Assembly: GCA_029948255.1 (NCBI GenBank)
Contig: JALIZF010001290.1
Span: 1-64,000, forward strand
Source of the DNA: Telmatactis stephensoni
Taxonomy: Eukaryota; Cnidaria; Anthozoa; Actiniaria; Isophelliidae
DNA: 64,000 nt
Direction of reading: 5' to 3'
The stretch's first letter is position 1; each line of letters starts with the position of its first letter. Both the position numbers and the translations under genes were made by a program. Below, one piece after another: positions 55,917 to 64,000 of this stretch. The notes under the pieces are model-generated. The model was given only the letters and a program-made list of their open reading frames with translations. It searched no databases and was not told the DNA's origin.

Positions 55917-56790
55917 GTAAGTTCATTTAAATTTCTACATAAGCAAAATGAAAAACTGAAGTACTATATAGAATGTAACAGAACCATTGAGAAATATAAA
56001 TCATGTTCTGCCTGCCTTCTCATCTTTAACTAGTAAATGTACATTGTAAACACGGCTGGAAAACAAAATTTCGATCAAACATGTAAGTTCTGTTGAGAAA
56101 TTGCCTCAACCAAATCCACAATAAACCACACTTCAAGATAATCTTGAATTTTACGAGGTCAAAAACAAGACGACGTTTGGCATTTTTAGTATTACAATGT
56201 CAATGATGGCGGAGGGCTAAGTAGAATTCTTATCAATTCTTATATACTTTTAGTCTTTCCAAAGTCTCACAAGAATCAATTAAAGCTGTGTCTGATTACA
56301 TCAAATAAAAAAAATTCTATATAGTTACAGACCTTACATTCGTATTTTACGGGAAAGTACTTTTATATTATTCACGGTTCTGAAACGGTCTGAAATGTTG
56401 GTGTCCTGCGGAGCAATACGCTACAGTTTGAGTTATGTGACATAACAGCTCTTGCCGAATAAAACGTCTTGTGCATCAAATTATTTCGCTTTCGGCTCAA
56501 AAATTATCTCCAACACAGTTTTCTAAACCATATTTTAGAATAAAATCGATTGGACGAGAAATAAATTTTTAATTCAAATTTTGGGCACCTATGCCGTGAC
56601 GTGCAAACAAAGATTTGTCTATTACAAATCGAAAACCTTCGAACCTTTAGACACTGTAAGTTCATTTCAATTTCTACATAAGCAAAATAAAAACTGAAGT
56701 ACTATATAAAATGTAACAGAACCATTGAGAATATAAATTACGATCAACTTACCTTCGCATCTCTAATTACTAAATGCACATTATAAACGC
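55917..56790. repeat. Direct repeat of about 140 bp, two copies
   Basis: Copies at about 55917-56055 and 56655-56790 share TTTCTACATAAGCAAAAT, GAAGTACTATATA and GTAACAGAACCATTGAGAA. Confidence 0.75.
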
Positions 56791-57182
56791 AACCTTAATG
56801 CCTACGACCCAAAGCTATTGATCTACAGTAAAATATCGCCCCATGTTTCCGTGCTTAAGTTTCCTATTTCATTCCGAACGGCTTCGTCAATACTACGTTT
56901 ATCGAGAATTGATCAAACGTTTCCCCTACAGATATATTTATGAACTAAACTGAACAGTTTGGTCTCAAGACATATATTATAAGCACAAACCCTATATTTG
57001 ATTATTAATAATCGACTTAAACACCCTCGGACCGGCGGACGAAGTTCGCATATCTTTCGGCTTGACACTTCGGCTCTACTTTCGGAGATTTCCGAATTAC
57101 ACACACACGCACGCACGCACGCACGCACGCACGCATAAAGACCATGACATAGTGTTAAAGCCAGTAACCACAAAAATCGTCG

Positions 57183-59091
57183 CCAGTCCAAAATCAAAGT
57201 CATCCAAGCTTTTAGTGTTTGTACTTTATCAGCACGTGAGTAAATGTTAAAATAGAAAGCAAACGAAAACGGATCAATCGTGTATTCTGGACGAACCGAA
57301 CCGACACGGCCGGCTCAAAACAAGCCGATGCGGTTCAAATATGCGGCCCCAAAATCAAATGGCTTACTGATGAGTCGGCTCTCCGTCGGCTCAAACCGAG
57401 TCGAACGCGTGCGATCGGCCGGACCCGGCCTCATCGGCTCATCCTTTCATCATCATTTCATCGGCTGCTCATCGGCTGCTCATCGGCTGTAAACAAACCG
57501 GCCGGTCGGTCCACGATTTGTTCATCGGCTGTAAACAAACCGGCCGGTCGGTCCACGATTTCAACCAAACATAGTGCAGCCGAAAACATTGTGGCCAGGT
57601 CGGAGTCCCGGAATCGGCTGCATTTGTCGGACAGTGCGAATAGGCAAACGGCCGATACAACGGCTTTCAGATCGGCCATTAGATTAATAGAATGCGGAGA
57701 CACTTTTTAAAACCTTTTCGATAGCTCACAATATCAATATCAAATCAATATTTAACACATCACAATAGAGTGCACGCACTTTATCCGTGAAATAGTTACT
57801 AACTTTTTAGTGCGTAATAGTATTTAAGGTGTCTGGAAACAGTTTTTTTGGTCACCAATCGATAACAAATAAACGGTTTAAAAACCAATTTCCTTTAAGA
57901 TGTTTTAAGACATAGTAGCTAAAGGATTGAGGTTTCGGTGCTAGGTGTGTCCCTGAATTCAGCGTTAATTTATGCATATTATGGGGAAATCCCTTATATA
58001 TCAGACTTTTGGTTATTTCTCAAAAAGTTTACTATTGCTGTTTCAAGTACGAACTAAGTTTTCACCGAGCTTCGAGGAATTTTATTTTCCAAATCTCAAG
58101 TTATAAAGTCTTTAATTTGGGATATGATTTTTTAAGGCGATTGTGAATATCGGAGCGAAAAGCGATGTAGAGAACTAACATATTCATGTATATCAGTTGA
58201 TTTCATGCTAGAAGTTGTTTACTACCCTCTTTACTTGTCTGAAACGTTTGGAGGCAATTTTTTTAATTTTTGCGGAGTTGGAGCCTTGGAAAGAAAGAAG
58301 ACTTTTACGCACAAGTGTCCACAAATTGAGCAAGCGGAGTCGGACTCGCTTTTCTCAAAACTGACTCCAACAATTAATTTCCAAACTTCTGCATAGGAAA
58401 TTCAAACCTTTCTGATTTAGCTCTATTACATTTTATTTTACTGGAAGTTCTAGAACGAACACTAGAGCAGAAACAGAATCGGCTTCATAGCCTTTCCAAA
58501 AATTGCGTCTCGAGTCAAACGAAAAGCTTCGATTGTTTTGGTTCTGTCCTATTGTTTTCTGTAACGCAGTTTTAGCTATCTAAACTGAAAACAGTGTTTT
58601 TCGACAAGTTATATTCCTGGAACAAGTTGCAGAATGTGCATGATGGTGTTGTGCAACGTCATCGAAATGTCTTCTATTATCTGAAGAATATTTCATTTTT
58701 TATAGTCCCCCTCGAAATATAAGATTTCTTTGCGTTATCTTTTTGTATTAAAATTACATCAATAAGTCTAAAACTGCCTTAGAATTTGCTTGTTCTAGAG
58801 TATAGTAGTTGGAGTACATTCCCACAGTTGTGGGGGAGCGGAAAGACTCTCACCGAAAACGCGCGGGGGATCAGTGATGTGGTACCTTTTAGGGTGTCGT
58901 AGACTTTAGTGGACTACCCAGTGGACCAAGCTTGTGCCTTTTATACGATGTTTTTCGGCAAATAAAAATCATAACAAAAATAAGCATTACTGGGAATAGT
59001 AAAAATATACCTGTTTCAAAAACTTTGACGAATCTGAATCACTTCTGCATGTTGAGATTGATATATGGGAAAGCACAATTTTCACCCAAAC
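57183..59091. other. No gene recognised
   Basis: Contains a GC-richer patch (57290-57690) with a CATCGGCT-rich tandem repeat, a partial M2-like end near 57765 (TAGAGTGCACGCACTTTATC), and short frames without domains. Confidence 0.5.
57462..57562. repeat. CATCGGCT short repeats and a 42-bp tandem duplication
   Basis: CATCGGCTGTAAACAAACCG with GCCGGTCGGTCCACGATTT occurs twice (57481 and 57523), preceded by several CATCGGCTGCT units. Confidence 0.88.
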
Positions 59092-59286
59092 CAAGAGAGC
59101 ATAATACTAAGAGAGCGAAGCTCAGTATTGATGTCTGTGCCATGTTCATGGCGGCTAAGGCTATTTTTAGTAACTTCGCCATCGCGCGCGCAAGTCCCTC
59201 TACCAATAGAATTTGATTTTTGACGTGCACGCGGACGGGACCGTTTGAATTCTATTGTCTAAGAGCCTTGCGCGCGCGATGGCGAA
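59092..59286. mobile_element. MITE M1, copy 3, right end truncated
   Basis: Begins CAAGAGAGCATAATACTAAG and follows copy 1 closely until GCGCGATGGCGAA, then stops. Confidence 0.85.
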
Positions 59287-61990
59287 TATACAGAAAGACC
59301 CCACTTTGATTTGGTGTTCTACCCATTAACACACCCAAATTTCCGGCACAGTATTCTGTTGCTGTTCTTTGACTATTACATTTTCATTGATTCACTATGT
59401 TTCACGGGTTAATAAAAAACCACTCTTACTCGTGACTAATGTGTTTATTTCACGGGTTTATGAAAAACACTATATAAATTAAGTCAGAAAAAAAGTTACT
59501 TTAAAGGTCAGGTAAAGCTCTGTATTTAACGTCGGAAGTTCCTTTAGCTACAAGCAACGCTATAAGCTAGTCTCCCAGGAAGCCGACTTTGTAATAGTAC
59601 TATATCAGTACGCTAAAGATTATATCACGTGTTCATGAGAACCACCCTCTAGAATGTCGTTAATTAAACAAAGTGCATTGGTTGAGGTGCAATTCATGTA
59701 GTATTCATATATAACACTGGCAAGAACATTCCATTCCGATTTCAAACATTTCATGATTTCAACATTCTCCCTGTTGACATGATTTCATTTAAAAAAAAGC
59801 AAAATCGACGGATAAGCTTCCCGAAAATGCATGTCTATTTTCATTTCTTCTTATACAAATACTGTTTCTGCCTGGAAATCATCTCAATATGCATACATGG
59901 TACTGGTGTAAAAATGTTAAAGCATATGATAAACGTTAGCCGCGAAAAATTAAACGAGATTCGCACTCTTTTCGATTCCAATTACGTAAATCATTGTCAA
60001 GCCAAAAAGGGAGACCCGAAATAATGTATTTTTCTCAATTATTATTGTGTGTGGATTCACTGTAACATCTGAAATTATTAGAAAAATGTATGTTCTATTT
60101 AAAAAGTGAACCCCACATAACCCCACATCCAAGCATTTTTGAGATACTGATAGTTTTGTGTGACACGAGAACAAGGAAAACAGATTGGTAATGGCGTCAA
60201 TGACAATGCAGTGAGACAGAATGGCACTAAAAATAAAATTTGCATGTTACATTGTTGTTTTAGGTTTTAAAGTGTAACGTGGAATTGAGGGAAAGTGATC
60301 ATAACCGTCAAAACGGGTTTCACGGACTGCATCCACGACTAAAAACTAAAAAGACATTTGGGGAAAACAAGAACGAATTATTAAGAAATAAATCTTACGG
60401 AAACTTCCACTCACAAAGTTGTACGAAAACGACAAGTGTGAAAAGAAAGTCAAAACAACATCTTTCGTTGTTAATGAAATGGCTGCAAATAAAACTTGTT
60501 TACTCTGCTTTTAACTCCTTTTTTAGCATTAGCGCTTTGTTTTTTGAGCTTTTCTCTTCAGCTCCAGTTCAATTTTTCTCTCTCTAGTTTTTGCCGAGCT
60601 AAAAAGCAATGGATATGAACCTTTCTAATTACCTAACCTTTCTAATTTCGATTTCAAGAATTTTGTGTGGTAACTGATTTGTCATGATGAAAAACTGGAG
60701 ATACCATCCAACCAGCGCAATGCATAAAAAATCAAATATTTTATCTGCGCACTTAAAAATAATTTGCTAGTCATTCAAGACAACCAATCAGCCGATCAGA
60801 ATACCTATTTACGAACCATTCGATTTCAAAGTGCTTTTTTTATATTCCATGAAATATGAATTTATCTTGCTGTTCAAAATTACAAAGAAGCTCTTAACTG
60901 TCATATATTTGAGGATTTTGATAGGTACGATCAGAGAAAGTGTTGTCGTGGTCTTGCACAACAAGCTAGCTACTGAACGCGCCCGTGTGGTGCTTCGTAG
61001 CTTTGCGAAAAGGATGAAGCTAAAGCTCAAAAATCAAATATAATCATGCATGTAGAAGCGTAATTAAAACAAAAGGGCACCAGTTGATAACACTCAATTC
61101 TTTGTAATTTTCTGAATCGTTTACCCTGCTTAAATAAAAGTATCTATCTATCTATCAAAACGATAGAAGGCTACATTCACAGCATTTTCAATGGATATGA
61201 AAAATGTTGGCTTGCCTGCATGTTTTCATTTTCCCGCTCTTTTCGCTTGATTGCACAACTTTGTAAAGGTGAAGTGATGTTTTTTCCAAAAAATTTTTTC
61301 CAGAAGTCTTCACAGATTAGACGACTAGTTTGTTTTTCATTGAAAATCAACATCATAACGATTTGGGCACAATATTATTCAATTATACTTGCCTATGACC
61401 AAACTAGCTAACTCAGTGATTTGATATCAGATGTTCTCTGCCACATGTATTTCTTCATGTTATTCTCACAAAAGCAGATTACTTTTTACATAAACATAAG
61501 TTGTTCATACTTTTCATGCTGTCTACTAACACCAAACGAAGACAGTTTCGCAAATATTTTGAAGCACGGAGATCCTCACAGTTCGACCGTCAGAGAAGAC
61601 TAGAAAATTGAAGATCGACCATAGTGCTTTGCACGCATTGACCAACCTCATCTGGTGCAGAAAAAAAGGGAATTTAGTGCAAATTTTCAGTTTGGCAGAA
61701 AACAGTCAAAATGCACTTACGTCAAATTCTTCTTTTTATTCAAACAATTTATAAAACACTTTTAGCGGGATTTGTTTCCAAAATTGTCGAAAATATACAA
61801 GGAAAATGTCAAATAGTGCCCAACTTTCGGGTGAAAATTAAAGTTTTGAATTTTTTCCTTGAGCGCGCGCTTGGTGACGACATCGTCAGGTCACTTTCGA
61901 ACACTGGGCGCGCGCTAACCTGATTTTTCAATTGAAAAGCTACACAAAACTTGAAAATATTGCTTGAATTTTTGCATGTATATCATTAAA
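59287..61990. other. No gene recognised
   Basis: Frames at 60279-60587 (102 codons) and 60831-61043 (70 codons; basic, ends RSFAKRMKLKLKNQI) show no domain. An ATCT microsatellite lies at about 61140-61157. Confidence 0.45.
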
Positions 61991-61996
61991 AGGAAA

Positions 61997-62092
61997 TAAT
62001 ATTATGGTTTACTCGTGCAATTTAGAACTCTTTGAAAACTCACTCGTGCAAATTTATTCTAAATTGCACTCGTAACCATATTATTTACAATA
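61997..62092. mobile_element. Short palindromic MITE
   Basis: AATATTATGGTTTACTCGTG with TGCAATTTAGAA at the left pairs with the inverse at 62057-62092; the middle repeats CACTCGTGCAAATT. Confidence 0.75.
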
Positions 62093-62519
62093 TCATGACT
62101 ATATATTTCATTATGTATTTCGTTTTTTTATGCATTGTTTTCGGCTACGCCTCGTGCCACTCTTACGTTTGTTAATCGTTCTTTATATTTTCTCTCGTGC
62201 GCGTCTATAACGCCATGGGCGCGCGGCTTTCTGTTATCTAATTGATAATTTTACGGGTCAAGTGTAATCACTCTTTTTATGTGGGACAGCACTAATTTTT
62301 GTAAGGCATAACATCTTGTCTTGTGCTGTCTTGTCATGTACAATAGAGTGATATTCATAAACCCTTGAAATACATTTCAGTGTATTTAGTACTGTACAGG
62401 ACATGTATTAGGATGAAATACACTAGAGTATGTCTAACAAATATAATACCATGATCACCTCGGGATCCATTGTTTAAAGAGGGACGTTTAATGTCTAACT
62501 TCCCTCTTACACGAAAAGA

Positions 62520-62580
62520 AATGAGGGAGATTTAGAACTAAATTTCCCTCACACATCATTAATGAGGGAAATTTAGTTCT
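62520..62580. repeat. GAGGGAAATTTAGTTCT inverted units
   Basis: GAGGGAGATTTAGAACTAAA and TTTAGTTCTAAA-type blocks alternate orientation, able to form small hairpins. Confidence 0.65.
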
Positions 62581-62618
62581 AAACGGCCTCATTACCATTC
62601 AAGAGGTACAGTCCCTCA

Positions 62619-62763
62619 TAGAGTGATGGCACTTAATCCGTGAAATAGATATTAGTCTAACAGACATTAGTAGACACTATTTCTATTCTTTTCTTTTATT
62701 TTGACTGGACTATTAGACATTGACTATTAGATTTTGTTTCACGGATTAAGTGCCATCGCTCTA
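62619..62763. mobile_element. MITE M2-related subfamily copy
   Basis: TAGAGTGATGGCACTTAATC at the left and its near-inverse at the right, with M2-like interior (GTGAAATAG, ATTAGACA). The inner part of the end differs from M2 (CACTTAATCC versus TTCACCGGAC). Confidence 0.85.
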
Positions 62764-63086
62764 TAACAAATAATCACTATAAGCCCGTTATATAAGTATA
62801 AAACAAAGAAATCTATTTTCAAAAGTCCCCAGAGAACAGAGTTACCGCACAACTGGTCAAAGAATTGTATAATATGTTCAAGTTTTGGATGAACAAAGTA
62901 ATATCATATCGGGATATTAGTGATTAAATGTCCCCTCAGCCTCCCCTTCCACTGAAACTTCCACAGCTTAATTCGGGAATCCCTTAATATCCCTCAGAGT
63001 CAGGGTATTACTTACTAATTCTTAAAGAATTTTTAATTGTTAAAGATTTTCTTCTTTGTTTCACATTTTTGATTTTCCCCTACATC

Positions 63087-63310
63087 ACGAGATCATAATA
63101 CTAAGAGAGCGAAACTCAGCATTGATATCTGTGCAATGTTCGCGGCGACTAAGACTATTTTTTGCAATTTTGCCATAGCGCGCGCAAACAGAAGAATACA
63201 AATTCTGAAAGCAAACGGTCCCGTCCGCGCGCATGACGAAAATCAAATTTTTTTTGAGAGCCTTGTGCGCGCGATGGCAAAATTGCTAAAAATAGCCTTA
63301 AGGAGCCTTA
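63087..63310. mobile_element. MITE M1, copy 4, diverged
   Basis: Shares CATAATACTAAGAGAGCGAA, ACGGTCCCGTCCGCGCGCA and TAAAAATAGCCTTA with other M1 copies; the right end is degenerate. Confidence 0.8.
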
Positions 63311-64000
63311 AGGTAGCTCACTATATATTTTAGCGCGCGCGCGCGCTCAAGATCATGAGCATGCCCAACATTGGAACTTGCAACCTTTTTATGTCGCGCG
63401 GTCGATCTTTTGAGGCAAAAATCTCCAAAATGAAACAGTAAAATCCTTTCATAATTTGTCAACTTTGTTCTAATATAGAGCTACAGTAATTTACGAAATA
63501 TGAAAAAATGGCACTACAGAATTTTTCGTATTTCGTAAAAATTGCAGTGCAGAATTTTTTCGTTCTTTGCCATATGAAAGGTAAAGATATGTAAAGATAT
63601 GTACTTTCTTTAAAATGAGTTTTAAAATAATTCACCGTGGAAAACGTGCGTTTTTATTTATCTTATGATACTAGGAGTGGCGAATGGTAAAATCCGAGAC
63701 TCGCCTAGACGCCGAGACTCCTGTTCGAAAATCCGAAACCGAGACTGAGTGCTGAGAAAACCGAGCCCGAACCTAGAAATACTGAAGCATCCGAATCTGA
63801 AAAGTAGTATTAACTAGAAATTCAGTTCTCAAATCACCCGGAAAGCAGTCATTGGGAACTACTTAACTGCAAGATTTTTGCTGAGCGGCTCGCGCTTCGC
63901 GCTCGCGAACCTACAAGGAAATATAATATTTTAAAACAACTGCCGGATGAGCTGCCTTAGCAAATAAACTCCTTTACTAAAAAAATTTAGTGGCTTACGC
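63311..64000. other. No gene recognised; alternating CG tract and CCGAGACT repeats
   Basis: A GCGCGCGCGCGCG run at about 63334-63347 and CCGAGACT/CCGAGCCC-type short repeats at about 63695-63770. No coding frame with a recognisable domain. Confidence 0.55.

Larger units (their letters stand above)
51241..57182. mobile_element. 5.9 kb composite with long inverted arms
   Basis: Left arm (51241 to about 51880) and right arm (about 56140 to 57182) are inverted relatives: shared blocks include TTTTGTGGTTACTGGCTTT, GTCCGAGGGTGTTTAAG, ACTAATAATCAAATATAGG-like bases and GAAGCCGTTC(C/G)GAATGAAATAG. Divergence is considerable and the right arm is discontinuous. A decayed LINE fills the centre. No gene of its own was recognised. 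Confidence 0.65.

Noticed and set aside
60831..61043. Basic 70-codon frame as a host exon
   Set aside because: A TAG/GTACG acceptor is possible but the polypyrimidine tract is poor and no domain or partner exon is seen.

Overview
The window looks like a transposon-dominated stretch of a metazoan nuclear genome, most likely an anthozoan cnidarian such as a coral. That assignment is inference. It rests on AT-rich sequence, short GT-AG introns, BEL/Pao and CR1-like retroelements, a 2A-bearing LINE, Crypton-type recombinase remains, and repeat families stacked inside one another. I saw no host gene that I can name. Almost every supportable coding region belongs to a mobile element.

Bases 1-16306: a BEL/Pao LTR retrotransposon enters from the left edge. 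It is split inside its RNase H region by a 12.68 kb insertion (1342-14017) bounded by perfect 33-bp terminal inverted repeats (TIRs). The insertion carries four genes: a protein kinase (-), a two-exon C2H2 zinc-finger protein (+), a Ulp1/SENP-type cysteine protease (-) and a roughly 15-exon gene (-) whose motifs make it the transposase candidate. The BEL element resumes at 14018 with its integrase and a probable short 3' LTR. This cargo-rich TIR element is the most interesting object here.

Bases 16312-49590: five copies of a non-coding family, called R1 here, form the scaffold. Its marks are GGAGCTCC-containing ends and a (CCGT)n tract, and its net length is about 2.1-2.2 kb in two copies. 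Younger elements sit inside R1, and other R1 copies serve as empty-site references. The clear cases are a 1.0 kb foldback with a 5-bp target-site duplication (TSD), an intact two-ORF LINE, a 4.69 kb TIR element with a 6-bp TSD, and an inverted-repeat element at 41505-43718. Between R1 copies lie a ten-copy minisatellite that switches period from 93 to 131 bp, an EnSpm/CACTA-like terminal exon, a 318-bp tandem duplication, and MITEs (miniature inverted-repeat elements) interleaved with a TATAG minisatellite.

Bases 49600-57200: a decayed Crypton/KIAA1958-like tyrosine recombinase, then a composite with inverted arms (51241-57182). The composite contains a decayed LINE with a 2A-like motif, which in turn was hit by a second LINE fragment showing the inverted 5' end expected from twin priming.

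Bases 57200-64000: mostly unassigned AT-rich DNA with scattered MITEs, hairpins and microsatellites.

The genes do not form a host pathway. The functional grouping that matters is the four-gene set inside the 12.68 kb element, and the nesting order gives a relative chronology of insertions.
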